Positions 1 to 8,355 of a stretch of 64,000 bases of DNA are shown in pieces. The DNA comes from Cobetia sp. L2A1 (lineage in GTDB: Bacteria > Pseudomonadota > Gammaproteobacteria > Pseudomonadales > Halomonadaceae): the NCBI RefSeq assembly GCF_009796845.1, contig NZ_CP047025.1, forward strand, positions 3,100,001 through 3,164,000, given 5' to 3'. A program made the translations under genes and the position numbers. The notes beneath the pieces were generated by a model, which saw only the letters and a program-made list of their open reading frames with translations, made no database searches and was not told the DNA's origin. Numbering within the stretch: the first letter of the stretch is position 1; every line of letters starts with the position of its first letter.

Positions 1-221
1 TTCTCGACCCATAGCCACTGGTGTTCGCCATGCCCTTCCGGCACGAAGTCCATCAGTTCGGTGACCTGAAAGTCTTCCGGTGATTGACGAAAATGGCCTG
101 TGCCAAGCGGTCCACCATGTGCATGCGGCCAGCGTTGCATCAACTCAGCTTCCTTGACCCAGGCTTCACTGCCGGCCAATTTAAGCTGGGCGAGTGCCGC
201 CGTAAATAGCGCCTCAGACAT
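1..221 (-). CDS. truD: tRNA pseudouridine synthase TruD, N-terminal part (runs off window)
   Basis: The first 73 codons of a gene that continues past position 1. TruD makes pseudouridine 13 in tRNA-Glu. The visible part carries the conserved opening of the family, an [12 protein letters not shown] segment at about residues 44-55, followed by [13 protein letters not shown]. The catalytic Asp lies further on and is outside the window. The ATG at 219-221 overlaps the ispF stop by eight bases, so it is translationally coupled as the last visible gene of the ftsB-ispD-ispF-truD operon, an order common in gammaproteobacteria. Confidence 0.9.
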   Translation of the reverse strand, partial: MSEALFTAALAQLKLAGSEAWVKEAELMQRWPHAHGGPLGTGHFRQSPEDFQVTELMDFVPEGHGEHQWLWVE

Positions 222-720
222 GCTGCTCTCCACGACCCGTCGGCAATACACCCAACAGCACTACTGCCTCAGCAGCGATGCCTTCCTTGCGACCAGTGAA
301 ACCCAATTGCTCGGTGGTCGTGGCCTTGACGTTGACGACGGCCATCGGCACAGCGAGATCCTGTGCGATGACAGTGCGCATCGCCTCGATATGTGGTGCC
401 ATCTTTGGCGCCTGGGCCATCAGCGTGAGATCGACATTACCGACACCGAAGCCCGCAGCATGCACTAGACCCACGACATGGCGCAGCAGGCCACGACTAT
501 CCGCCCCCGACCACTCACTGTCGGTATCGGGAAAGTGTTTGCCGATATCACCCATTGCACACGCCCCCAGCAATGCATCGCACAAGGCATGCAGAAGCAC
601 ATCACCATCGGAGTGAGCGACAAAGCCGTGATCGTAGGCAATCTTCACGCCGCCAATCATCAGGTGATCGCCATCACCAAAGCGATGCACATCGAAGCCA
701 TGGCCAATACGCAGTGCCAT
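214..720 (-). CDS. ispF: 2-C-methyl-D-erythritol 2,4-cyclodiphosphate synthase
   Basis: IspF converts CDP-methylerythritol 2-phosphate to the cyclic diphosphate with release of CMP, in the MEP isoprenoid pathway. With the start at 720 the protein is 168 aa, close to the usual 157-160. The metal ligands are visible: D10 and H12 in GFDVHRF and H44 in [14 protein letters not shown]. The C-terminal segment [23 protein letters not shown] is the family signature. The frame stays open upstream to 930, but that part overlaps ispD and does not resemble IspF. An ATG at 777 is an alternative start giving a 19-residue extension. The gene lies 76 bp after ispD and overlaps truD by eight bases. Confidence 0.95.
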   Translation of the reverse strand: MALRIGHGFDVHRFGDGDHLMIGGVKIAYDHGFVAHSDGDVLLHALCDALLGACAMGDIGKHFPDTDSEWSGADSRGLLRHVVGLVHAAGFGVGNVDLTLMAQAPKMAPHIEAMRTVIAQDLAVPMAVVNVKATTTEQLGFTGRKEGIAAEAVVLLGVLPTGRGEQHV

Positions 721-796
721 GGGCACATGGCCAGCATGGGTAGCAGGTGAGCAGGATATCTTGCCAGGGTCAGTCATAGCATTGCAGTCAGTCATG

Positions 797-1561
797 TCAG
801 GCAGGCGTCCGGGAACGATCGGCAAGTACCTCGCGCGCCGCCAATAACAGGCATGCCATGGCGAGGTCTTCCGGATGAGTGATCTTGAGATTATCGCGAG
901 CACCGACGACCAACATCGGCGCACGGCCACATGCCTCCAGTGCCGATGCTTCGTCTGTGATCAGCAAGGGATTCGATGCCAGTGCATCACGCAGCGCTGT
1001 GCGGAGTAATCCCAACCGGAAGGCCTGCGGCGTGAGTGCATGCCACAGGCCAACACGTGATTCGGTATGCGAGATCTGCGGGCTATCGCTTGAGGAACTG
1101 GCAGCGGCACGCTTCATCGTATCGCTGGCAGGCGCCGCCAGGATGGCCCCATCTTCGGCCTGCTGTGCGGCAGCGACCAGTGTGCGGATATCGTCTTCAC
1201 GCACACAGGGGCGCGCGACATCGTGCACCAGTATGAGGTCATCATCGTTGGCGATCTGGCTCAGACACTCAAGGCCAGAGAGTACGCTGTTGGCCCGTTC
1301 AGTACCGCCATCGGCCCGCAGCCAGTCCTGCCACGGCACCATTGATGGTGAGAAGTAGCCATCATCCGCACCCAGTACCAGACACAGGCCAGCATCAGGC
1401 AGTGCACGCTTGAGGGTGGCAAGCGTCGCCTCAAGCACGCAACATTCAGGCGAGAGTTCAAGATACTGCTTGGGTCGATCTGCTTGCATACGACTCCCCA
1501 CACCAGCAGCAGGCACCAGGTACCATACGCGTACTGACGGGGCCGAGGCACTCAGCGTCAT
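797..1561 (-). CDS. ispD: 2-C-methyl-D-erythritol 4-phosphate cytidylyltransferase
   Basis: IspD couples CTP to methylerythritol 4-phosphate, the step before IspE and IspF. The protein is 254 aa. The nucleotide-binding loop [10 protein letters not shown] sits at residues 16-25, with R24 and K31 (in the following DRPKQYLEL) matching the catalytic Arg and Lys of the family. [11 protein letters not shown] and TPQAF motifs follow. The start codon overlaps the ftsB stop in an ATGA arrangement, so the two are translationally coupled. The length is slightly above the E. coli enzyme owing to a short N-terminal extension. Confidence 0.95.
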   Translation of the reverse strand: MTLSASAPSVRVWYLVPAAGVGSRMQADRPKQYLELSPECCVLEATLATLKRALPDAGLCLVLGADDGYFSPSMVPWQDWLRADGGTERANSVLSGLECLSQIANDDDLILVHDVARPCVREDDIRTLVAAAQQAEDGAILAAPASDTMKRAAASSSSDSPQISHTESRVGLWHALTPQAFRLGLLRTALRDALASNPLLITDEASALEACGRAPMLVVGARDNLKITHPEDLAMACLLLAAREVLADRSRTPA

Positions 1562-1932
1562 TGATTGAGTACCTTGGGCAATCCTTCTTCCAACCCCTTG
1601 CCTTCCAGCGCACCATCAGCCACTTCGTCAGGTGACGGCGCCTTACGCTCGGGCACCGCGACATTGGGCACCCACAGGAACTGCTCGTCCTTGCGCACCA
1701 TGCCGAGATCGTTGCGCGAACGCTCCTCGATTGCCGCCAGACCATTCTTGAGGTCAACCACCTCGGCGCCCAAGCGCTGGTTGCGATTATCCAGCACCGC
1801 ATCTTCCCTGGAGAGCTGTTGCACACGCGCCCGAATATCGAATAGTTCGGTGATGCCATTTTCGCCCCACCACAACCGGTACTGAAGCATTACCAGCAGT
1901 AATAGCAGTGAGATATTGATCCATTTGAGCAT
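1558..1932 (-). CDS. ftsB: cell division protein FtsB
   Basis: A 124-aa single-pass inner-membrane protein of the FtsQLB complex, which activates septal peptidoglycan synthesis. It has one hydrophobic segment at about residues 4-22, then a heptad-like coiled coil (IRARVQQLSREDAVLDNRN and on), and the typical DLKNGLAAIEERSRNDLGM region. The C-terminal tail after residue 90 is rich in Pro and acidic residues. The start at 1932 (MLKWINISL) was chosen because it leaves only a short cytoplasmic tip, as in the family; the frame is open further upstream without similarity. It heads the ispD-ispF-truD operon; eno, its frequent neighbour, is not here. Confidence 0.93.
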   Translation of the reverse strand: MLKWINISLLLLLVMLQYRLWWGENGITELFDIRARVQQLSREDAVLDNRNQRLGAEVVDLKNGLAAIEERSRNDLGMVRKDEQFLWVPNVAVPERKAPSPDEVADGALEGKGLEEGLPKVLNQ

Positions 1933-2054
1933 GGCAGTGTCCTTGGCCGTTGCAGCGGGCATTATGCCATCATCATGGGCCGTGGCGCAGGCTCTGCGCG
2001 TGCAAGCATCACGATCATTTGCCCACGATATTGAAAGAGGCACATGACAGGTAC

Positions 2055-2210
2055 ATGCTGGCTTTATGTATTCCCGGCGCGGCACTGGAAAGCGTCAAGG
2101 AAGCGGCCTTTACCACCGGTGCTTGACGCATTGGCAACTATGACGCCTGCTTTGAAACACGTGGTTACGAGGAAGTCGCCTTCGATTGCTGGCAACTGGA
2201 AAGCCTTTGA
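2055..2210 (+). pseudogene. YqfO/NIF3 C-terminal-domain-like protein, decayed
   Basis: Starting from the ATG at 2055 the frame reads LCIPGAALESVKEAAFTTGA, then an in-frame TGA at 2124-2126, then RIGNYDACFET. This lines up with the small YqfO-like domain, whose members typically read VPxxHLExVKxALFxAGAGRIGNYDxC. The TGA falls exactly where the conserved second Gly of GAGRIG is expected, one base from GGA. After NYDAC the similarity fades and the frame closes at 2208-2210, well short of the usual length of about 100 residues. I read it as a nonsense-mutated and truncated remnant. The similarity is judged by eye and was not tested by alignment. Confidence 0.5.
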
Positions 2211-2262
2211 GTCAGAAACGGCCCACTGCTGAGTCGCGAGGCCAGCCGTACCATGTCAGGCA

Positions 2263-2859
2263 TCAGCCAGGCAGGTAGGTGGTAGCAAAGAAGCGCTCAC
2301 GGGTTTCAAGATCAATCTGCTCGGTATGCATTGGATAACTATCAGCAGTACCCGTCACGCCCTGGGCTTGACGCTTGCGGTCTTCGAAGTATCGCCGCAA
2401 CGTCACTTCCATGGTCGGGAAGGCCAGCGACTGCCAGGGAATCTCTTCTTCTGCGAACAGCGCGACTTCGAGACTCTCGATACCGGCAGAAAAGTCACTG
2501 ATCAGATCCGCCCGAAACAACATGTAGACCTGATTGATATGCGGCAGGTCAATCAGCGTATAGAGGCCCTTGAGATCGACCTCGGCACCCGCTTCTTCAC
2601 GGGTTTCACGCGCTGCGGCTTCTGCCATCGTCTCGGCGTTCTCCATGAAACCGGCAGGTAGCGTCCAATAACCTAACCGCGGCTCTATGGCACGACGGCA
2701 CAGCAGTACCTTGCCGTCACGTACCGGCAATGTGCCAGCAATGATGCGCGGGTTCTGATAATGAATGGTGCCGCAGCTATCGCACAGATAGCGCATTCGA
2801 TCATCACCTTCTGGCACCCCCAGACGCACCGTCTCGCCACAGTGGCTGCAGTAATTCAT
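2263..2859 (-). CDS. Nudix hydrolase with N-terminal zinc ribbon
   Basis: A 198-aa protein with a zinc ribbon made of C4, C7, C26 and C29 (two CX2C pairs), then a Nudix fold. The Nudix box runs from G70 to about residue 92 with the REXXEE core at R84-E89. Family members hydrolyse nucleoside diphosphates linked to another group, often ADP-ribose-like compounds; the substrate cannot be read from the sequence. The ATG at 2859 directly precedes the first CX2C. It is monocistronic and divergent from the Nudix gene at 3009, with about 150 bp of shared upstream DNA. Confidence 0.85.
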   Translation of the reverse strand: MNYCSHCGETVRLGVPEGDDRMRYLCDSCGTIHYQNPRIIAGTLPVRDGKVLLCRRAIEPRLGYWTLPAGFMENAETMAEAAARETREEAGAEVDLKGLYTLIDLPHINQVYMLFRADLISDFSAGIESLEVALFAEEEIPWQSLAFPTMEVTLRRYFEDRKRQAQGVTGTADSYPMHTEQIDLETRERFFATTYLPG

Positions 2860-3008
2860 CCGCTCTCCCGTAAGGCCTATCGGCTTCTGCTGATGGTGTA
2901 CTGATGGATTGATACTAAATGGTGCTGCTGCTCATCTTGCGGATCACGGCATTCACCTTGACCGGCTCAACGCTAGCGCCACAAGATGGAAGCCACAGAG
3001 GACCCGAC

Positions 3009-3638
3009 ATGCTAGAAGCCCTGCGCCAGCGTCTGCAAACATATGAACCGCACATCTCGACCAGCGAACAGCCTCGTGCTGCGGTGTTGATCGCGCTGAT
3101 CGATCGCCCAGAACCGACGCTGCTACTGACGCGACGTGCCAGCCATCTTGCTCAGCACCCCGGTCAGGTCGCCTTTCCCGGCGGTAAAGCCGAGCCTCAT
3201 GATATCAGTCTGCTGGCCACTGCGCTGCGCGAGGCCGAGGAGGAAGTTGCACTTCCACCAAACGAGGTTGATATCTTCGGTCAGCTCAGTGAGGTGATAT
3301 CGCTGCACGGCATGGCGGTAACGCCCTTTGTAGGACGTATTCCGGCAGACCTGCCACTGTGCGCCGACCCTGGCGAGATTGAGCAGATTTTCGAGATGCC
3401 GCTGAGCATGCTACTCAGGGATGAGCGGCAACATACCGATGTCATCACCGTGGGTAACGAAAAGTGGTACGTGCCCAGCTATCGGGTGGCTGATCAAGTG
3501 CTGTGGGGCCTATCGGCGATGATGCTGGTAGAGCTAATGGCGATCGGTTTCGGCCATACCATCAGCCTGCAAGTTCCGCCGCCAGCCGGTGCTCCACTTC
3601 GCCATCTACCGCCGCGCCCTCACACGCCGGTTGTTTAG
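3009..3638 (+). CDS. Nudix hydrolase, CoA pyrophosphatase (NudL) type
   Basis: A 209-aa protein. The segment LLTRRASHLAQHPGQVAFPG at residues 39-58 is the extended motif that marks the CoA-pyrophosphatase subgroup, and it runs into the Nudix box (GGKAEPHDI then LREAEEEV). Members split CoA to 4-phosphopantetheine and 3',5'-ADP. The start at 3009 (MLEALRQRL) matches the usual N-terminus; the frame is open from 2919 but the extra 30 residues look non-homologous. The 3' end lies 55 bp before the 2OG oxygenase gene, so the two may be co-transcribed. Confidence 0.85.
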   Translation: MLEALRQRLQTYEPHISTSEQPRAAVLIALIDRPEPTLLLTRRASHLAQHPGQVAFPGGKAEPHDISLLATALREAEEEVALPPNEVDIFGQLSEVISLHGMAVTPFVGRIPADLPLCADPGEIEQIFEMPLSMLLRDERQHTDVITVGNEKWYVPSYRVADQVLWGLSAMMLVELMAIGFGHTISLQVPPPAGAPLRHLPPRPHTPVV

Positions 3639-3693
3639 ACGTGCGTGCTCCTCTATAACTCTCCGCCCACGCCATCCATCTTCGGAGCGCATA

Positions 3694-4353
3694 ATGCCTG
3701 CTGCACCCGCCCCTCTGCTGGACCCCATCGCGTTAAATTGTCTGATCGACGAGCTGGTCGAGCACGGCTACAGCGTGCGCCCGAACTTTTTACCAATACC
3801 TTTGATCCGTCAGTTGAACGATGAGTTATCCGCACTGGAAACGCAGCAGCGTTTGACGGCAGCAGGCATCGGACGTGGGCACGCGCATGATCTTCGCCCT
3901 GATATTCGCGGTGATGCCATCCGCTGGCTGGATCGCGAATCGCGTGCTCAACGGGCATACCTGGAAGCGATGAATGTTCTCAAGGATGAGCTCAATCGCG
4001 CACTGTATATGGGCTTGTTCGAGTACGAAGCACACTTCGCTCACTATCCTGTCGGCAGCTTCTACCGTAAGCACCTGGACAGCTTCCAAGGCCGGGGCAA
4101 TCGTCTGATCTCAAGCGTCTTGTACCTCAACGAGCAGTGGCCAGCCGATGCCGGTGGCGAGATAGTGTTGTACGACTCGCAGGACGACAGCCGAGAGATC
4201 AGGCGCATCACGCCAGAAGCAGGCACCTTCGTGTGCTTTCTATCCGAGCAGATGCCGCATGAGGTGCTGCCCACCAGCCAGTCACGCGCTAGCGTGACTG
4301 GCTGGTTCCGGCGAAATGCTTCGCAAGGCAATCTGGTTGATCCATCACGCTAA
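3694..4353 (+). CDS. 2OG-Fe(II) oxygenase, likely EF-Tu prolyl hydroxylase (PPHD) type
   Basis: A 219-aa 2-oxoglutarate- and iron-dependent dioxygenase. The iron triad is H127 and D129 in FYRKHLDSF and H189 in MPHEV; R198 is the expected 2-oxoglutarate ligand. The string around H127, followed by NRLISSVLYLN and GGEIVLYD, resembles the Pseudomonas prolyl hydroxylase that acts on EF-Tu, a relative of animal PHD oxygen sensors. That substrate is inferred from resemblance only. The start at 3694 follows GGAGCG weakly; the frame is open back to 3589 but overlaps the Nudix gene. A 32-bp palindrome lies inside the 3' part of the gene. Confidence 0.8.
   Translation: MPAAPAPLLDPIALNCLIDELVEHGYSVRPNFLPIPLIRQLNDELSALETQQRLTAAGIGRGHAHDLRPDIRGDAIRWLDRESRAQRAYLEAMNVLKDELNRALYMGLFEYEAHFAHYPVGSFYRKHLDSFQGRGNRLISSVLYLNEQWPADAGGEIVLYDSQDDSREIRRITPEAGTFVCFLSEQMPHEVLPTSQSRASVTGWFRRNASQGNLVDPSR
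4274..4305. repeat. perfect inverted repeat inside the 2OG oxygenase gene
   Basis: Two exact 14-bp arms, CCAGCCAGTCACGC and its complement, flank the four bases GCTA. They lie within the coding sequence and cover codons 194-204, including the predicted 2-oxoglutarate-binding Arg. The RNA would form a very stable stem close to the 3' end of the message. Confidence 0.85.
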
Positions 4354-4401
4354 CCCAGCGAATCAATCACGCCGAAACATCGTGAATTCTTCAGTGAGCC
4401 C

Positions 4402-5853
4402 CTACTCCTTTTGAAGCTTGTGCTCATCAAATGCCTGCTCATCAAGTGCACGCTGATCATGCAGCGATTGCTCCTCCTTGACTTCGATCTCCTCAAGACT
4501 GTCCAGTGAGGCGTCGGTAATCAGCTCCGGCATATCCGCGACCAGTTCCCGGGTAACCTCCACCAGTGGATCATCAGCCCCGGCATCGCGCAGATGCTCT
4601 TCTGCCGCTTCAAGCAACTCAGGCCCAACCGCAAGCTCAGTCCCCAGCGGGGTCTGTGAAGCATGTGTCTCGAAGGGTGCCATCGGTTGCGGTGCCGGAC
4701 GCATCACACGACGCCAGACGAAGAAGACCAGCATCACGCCGCCCATCACGGCCAGACTCAGTGCCATGCCGGGCATCGCGCCCATACCCGCCATCGGAAG
4801 TGAGACGATGGGCGGCGATAGCGTCGAGCCAACCGCATTGATCAACAGCAGCCCCTGACTCATGCGCACCAGCGCACCCGCGGGCGCACGGTCTGCCGCA
4901 TGGCTGACAGCCACTGGATAGAGCGTAAAGGCTGCGCCTCCCAGCATGAACAGTGTCACGAGCTGTGCAATACCCTCACTCGCCGGCCCCATCAATAGAC
5001 CCGCCAACGCCACGATGGCGATCGACAGGATGATCAACACCTGCTGACGATCATGGCTGTCCGACCAGCGACCGATAGGGTATTGCAACAACATGCCGCC
5101 CAATACGACCAGCGCCATGCGTTGCCCAATTTCTGCCGTGCCCAGCGCGGCCTGACCCGGGGTCACATCACTCAGCGCCAACGGCAGCAAGCTATAAAGC
5201 ACTGCCACCACTACACCCGATGCCAGACAACCGAAGACGCCGGTCGGCGTGATACGAACCAGCCGCCACGGACTCAGTGGCTCGGACTGCTCGATCAACG
5301 GCGAGACACGTGGCAACAATACCAGGGGGAGGACTGAGGCAGCCGCCAGCATGGCAACCAGCATAAACGCTGATTCCAGGCTCAACATGGCCGTGACGCC
5401 CAATAACAGCTGACCCAGCACGCTGGCGCCATAAAGGACGATCATATATAACGCCAACAAGCGGCCACGCACCGCAGGATCTGACGCGCTTAGTAGCCAG
5501 CTTTCAATCACCAGATAGACGCCTACCAGTGCCCAGCCAATCATCATGCGCAGCAAGAACCACACGACAGGATGATCACTCAGCCCCATGGCAAGCGCTG
5601 CCACCGCAACCAACGAGGCAAAACAGGCATATGCCCGAATGTGGCCGATGCGCAGAAGCAGACGGTCATTAATCAGTGCGCCGAGGCCAAGCCCCAGATA
5701 GTAGGCAGAACTGATAAGGCCGATCGCTTCACTGGAGACCCCTGACGCCGACAGGCGCAGCGGTACCAGTGAAGTCAGCATGGCGTTGCCGATACCCAGC
5801 AGCGCGAGGCCAAGCAAGGGAGCGAGGGACATCAACAGCAGATGACGGGGCAT
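4402..5853 (-). CDS. MFS transporter, YcaD-like, with long acidic C-terminal tail
   Basis: A 483-aa major facilitator protein with about twelve hydrophobic segments in residues 1-395. A loop reading GLGLGALINDRLLLRIGH between segments 2 and 3 stands in for the usual MFS signature. The sequence resembles the YcaD/UPF0226 group, whose substrates are unknown. Residues from about 400 to the end form a hydrophilic, strongly acidic tail (many Glu and Asp), unusual for the family and fitting a halophile. The start at 5853 was chosen because GAGGAA lies seven bases upstream; ATGs at 5859 and 5901 are less likely. It is monocistronic and convergent with the oxygenase gene. Confidence 0.82.
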   Translation of the reverse strand: MPRHLLLMSLAPLLGLALLGIGNAMLTSLVPLRLSASGVSSEAIGLISSAYYLGLGLGALINDRLLLRIGHIRAYACFASLVAVAALAMGLSDHPVVWFLLRMMIGWALVGVYLVIESWLLSASDPAVRGRLLALYMIVLYGASVLGQLLLGVTAMLSLESAFMLVAMLAAASVLPLVLLPRVSPLIEQSEPLSPWRLVRITPTGVFGCLASGVVVAVLYSLLPLALSDVTPGQAALGTAEIGQRMALVVLGGMLLQYPIGRWSDSHDRQQVLIILSIAIVALAGLLMGPASEGIAQLVTLFMLGGAAFTLYPVAVSHAADRAPAGALVRMSQGLLLINAVGSTLSPPIVSLPMAGMGAMPGMALSLAVMGGVMLVFFVWRRVMRPAPQPMAPFETHASQTPLGTELAVGPELLEAAEEHLRDAGADDPLVEVTRELVADMPELITDASLDSLEEIEVKEEQSLHDQRALDEQAFDEHKLQKE

Positions 5854-6072
5854 GACCATTTCCTCAGCCGCACGCCAAAGAGCGGCCGGCCTGTGACGCA
5901 TTGCGCGAAAATCAACGGGAAGGGGAATCTACCCTGCGAGAATACGTCAGGGCGCCGGCAATATAGAGACAGTTAGCGTCAAAACCAAGCCTTTTTACGC
6001 CACTCTTTCCAAACCATGCTCCGACAGCATCACGTGTCGACTACGCGCTCACTCGACACGCTCGTATACCCA

Positions 6073-6825
6073 TCAGTACCGGGAGTCAGGAAGGCGGAAA
6101 ATAGTGCAATCCGGTGCGACCTGCTGATACTCCAGACCATGCTCGTCAGCTAGCCATTGGAAGGTCGTCGGGCTAAATAGGCAGACATGAGTGGGGTCAC
6201 GCAGATAGTGCCAGCGCATCAACGCTTCATGATCATCAAAGGCGGGTTGCGTCATCACCCCCAGCAGCCCACCGGGCTTGAGACAGGCTAGCCATTGGCG
6301 AAATACCGTTCGCGGATCATAGAGATGCTCAATGACTTCGGTAGCCACGATAAAGTCGTGCTGGCGAGCGAGTGGCGCAGGGTCCGGATGATAATAGAGA
6401 TCGTAGAGTGCTATTGGATGACCAGCCTCTTCAAACATTCGTGCCAGCGCGGGCCCGGGACCACAGCCGAAATCCAGTCCACTGGCACCTTCAGCGAGCC
6501 GTTCACGCATCGGCAAGAAGAGTTTGGACAAGAAGCGACGATAGCGTGGGTCATCCGGCCCATTTTCATGCTGATCGTAAACGGCCTGCTCCGCCTGAGC
6601 ATCCAGCCGTTGCGAAGGCGCAAGATATAGCAAACGACACTCTGGGCAACGCAGGTAATCTCGCTCATCGGCAGGGGGACGCTGTCCCGTTGAGGGGCAC
6701 GGTCTACGACGCTGAACCAGATGTAGCTCATGCTCGCTATTCAAGGCACCACACAGTGGACAGCAACGGTCAGACGTCACAAGCAGCCGGCCATCGAGGG
6801 AAACAGTAGCATTAGGGGATGACAT
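6073..6825 (-). CDS. class I SAM-dependent methyltransferase with N-terminal zinc finger
   Basis: A 250-aa protein. The N-terminal third carries a zinc-binding arrangement, CCPLC at 21-25 and CPEC at 60-63. The SAM-binding loop LDFGCGPG is at 118-125 and ATEVIEHL (161-168) fits the motif II region. LKPGGLLGVMTQ follows. Acceptor substrate is unknown; similar proteins are often annotated only as class I methyltransferases. GGAG lies five bases before the ATG at 6825; the frame is open to 6921 but without a better start. It is divergent from the acyltransferase gene. Confidence 0.8.
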   Translation of the reverse strand: MSSPNATVSLDGRLLVTSDRCCPLCGALNSEHELHLVQRRRPCPSTGQRPPADERDYLRCPECRLLYLAPSQRLDAQAEQAVYDQHENGPDDPRYRRFLSKLFLPMRERLAEGASGLDFGCGPGPALARMFEEAGHPIALYDLYYHPDPAPLARQHDFIVATEVIEHLYDPRTVFRQWLACLKPGGLLGVMTQPAFDDHEALMRWHYLRDPTHVCLFSPTTFQWLADEHGLEYQQVAPDCTIFRLPDSRY

Positions 6826-7242
6826 CAAGACTCCGCGGCGATTGCCAGAGGTATCGACAGCCTGGCTGTCAGACAAGGAAGCACGAAAGATAAACGCCGG
6901 CAGGCAAGCCAAACGCAACAATTACAGAAGAAAAAAATTACAGAAGAAACAATCTGAAAAGGGACACATAAGCGAATACGCGTAAGCTGATGGCCATTCA
7001 TCACTGTCTACCGCACACGCTTTATCCAAATAATACTGCCTGCTGGAATGGCACGCACGATCCGAGCCGCAGCGTACAAGCAATTCTGTTTCAGTGATGC
7101 CTGCAGCTCGCATTGCCCTCTGGCACAATGGGCGCCATTCGGCATCGCGACACAGCCTCTGAACCAGGCATCCCAGATGGATGCCTTTAAGACTGACAAG
7201 TGCGATAAATCACGCCAAACCACCGGAACTTCATGTGTGACG
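6826..7242. other. divergent intergenic region with a short tandem repeat
   Basis: This stretch separates the minus-strand methyltransferase from the plus-strand acyltransferase and must hold both promoters. I see no convincing gene. It holds a 13-bp direct repeat, ATTACAGAAGAAA, at 6921-6933 and 6937-6949. An in-frame extension of the acyltransferase back to 7048 is possible but looks unlike the family. Confidence 0.5.
6921..6949. repeat. 13-bp direct repeat, period 16
   Basis: ATTACAGAAGAAA occurs twice with exact identity, spaced by three A residues, in the divergent region about 100 bp upstream of the methyltransferase start. It could be a regulator site or a slippage product. Confidence 0.8.
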
Positions 7243-8277
7243 ATGGAAAAAACTCTCAAGCGTTTTGAAAAGGCGATGGAACAACGCCTTTTACCTGTCA
7301 AGGCCAATGCCGTGGCGTGGCTCTGGAAGCGGCTCTCCGGCCTGACGACATCCCAGCTATGGTGGATGGCGCGTCCGTTGGCACGTGTGGTGCAGCTGCT
7401 CAACCCTCGCGAACGCAGAGTCACGCGCAAGAACCTTGGTCAGGCATTCCCTGAACTGAATAAAGAGACGCGCGCAAGGCTTGCGACCGATAGCCTCACT
7501 CACTCCACGGCTACCATGCTGGAACTGGGCAGAGTGTGGCTCGGAGACGAAGATGCCGTACGTGAAAGCATCCTCGAAGTGCATGGCCGTAATCTACTCG
7601 ATGAAGCACGCGCTGAAGGCCGTGGCGTGATTGTACTGGCGCCTCATTTCGGCAACTGGGAAGTTCTCAACTTCTGGCTCTCCAGCCACTTCCCGTTTAC
7701 TGCCATGTACGAGCCGCCCAAGTTCACACGCCTTGATCCCATCATCCGCCATGGTCGCGAACGGATGGGTGCGAGCCTGGTACCGACCAACTCACGCGGT
7801 GTGGCGGCCTTGCTAAAGGCGCTCAAGCGCGCGGAAGCGATTGGCATTCTCCCGGATCAAGAGCCCGGACGAGGCAGTGGCGTGTTCGCAGAGTTCTATC
7901 GTCGCCCAGCCTATACCGCTACCTTGCTGCCCAAGCTGGTTGCGCGCACCGATGCACGCGTCATCACGGGCGTTGCTCAGCGCCTTGAGAGTGGTCATGG
8001 CTTTGCCATTCACTTCCTCGCGGCAGATGAGGGCGTATACGACGAGAATGAGACGATATCAGCGCGCGGTGTGAACGCCTCGGTAGAAGACGCGATCGCC
8101 TTGGCACCTGCGCAGTATCAATGGGAATACAAGCGCTGGCGCAAGAGCCCGGAAGAGATGGCCAAACAGCCGGACTGGCGCGAGAAGCGCTTCTATCCCC
8201 GCGAAGTCTCATGGCTGTCGCTCAAGGGCTGGCGTCGACAACTCAAGCAACGACGTCGTAATACCTCCGAAGACTGA
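7243..8277 (+). CDS. LpxL/HtrB-family lipid A-type acyltransferase
   Basis: A 344-aa lysophospholipid acyltransferase-like protein of the LpxL/LpxM superfamily, which transfers a secondary acyl chain to lipid A at the inner membrane. The catalytic HX4E motif is HFGNWE at 135-140, and LPDQEPG and a C-terminal YQWEYKRW segment (the family's QYQWxYKR) are present. Length is slightly over the usual 300-320. The ATG at 7243 was chosen because homology starts there; no good ribosome-binding site is visible and an upstream start cannot be excluded. It sits alone, so which acyl position it modifies is open. Confidence 0.83.
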   Translation: MEKTLKRFEKAMEQRLLPVKANAVAWLWKRLSGLTTSQLWWMARPLARVVQLLNPRERRVTRKNLGQAFPELNKETRARLATDSLTHSTATMLELGRVWLGDEDAVRESILEVHGRNLLDEARAEGRGVIVLAPHFGNWEVLNFWLSSHFPFTAMYEPPKFTRLDPIIRHGRERMGASLVPTNSRGVAALLKALKRAEAIGILPDQEPGRGSGVFAEFYRRPAYTATLLPKLVARTDARVITGVAQRLESGHGFAIHFLAADEGVYDENETISARGVNASVEDAIALAPAQYQWEYKRWRKSPEEMAKQPDWREKRFYPREVSWLSLKGWRRQLKQRRRNTSED

Positions 8278-8355
8278 TACCCCGCTGGCACAATAGCTGA
8301 CGAGCTTCCAGACTACTCTCGAATGTACGATGCCGTGACGCTCGAGGAGACGGAA

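Noticed and set aside
2124..2126. In-frame TGA in the YqfO-like fragment read as selenocysteine
   Set aside because: The residue replaced is a conserved Gly, not Cys, the downstream frame also decays, and no SECIS-like stem follows.
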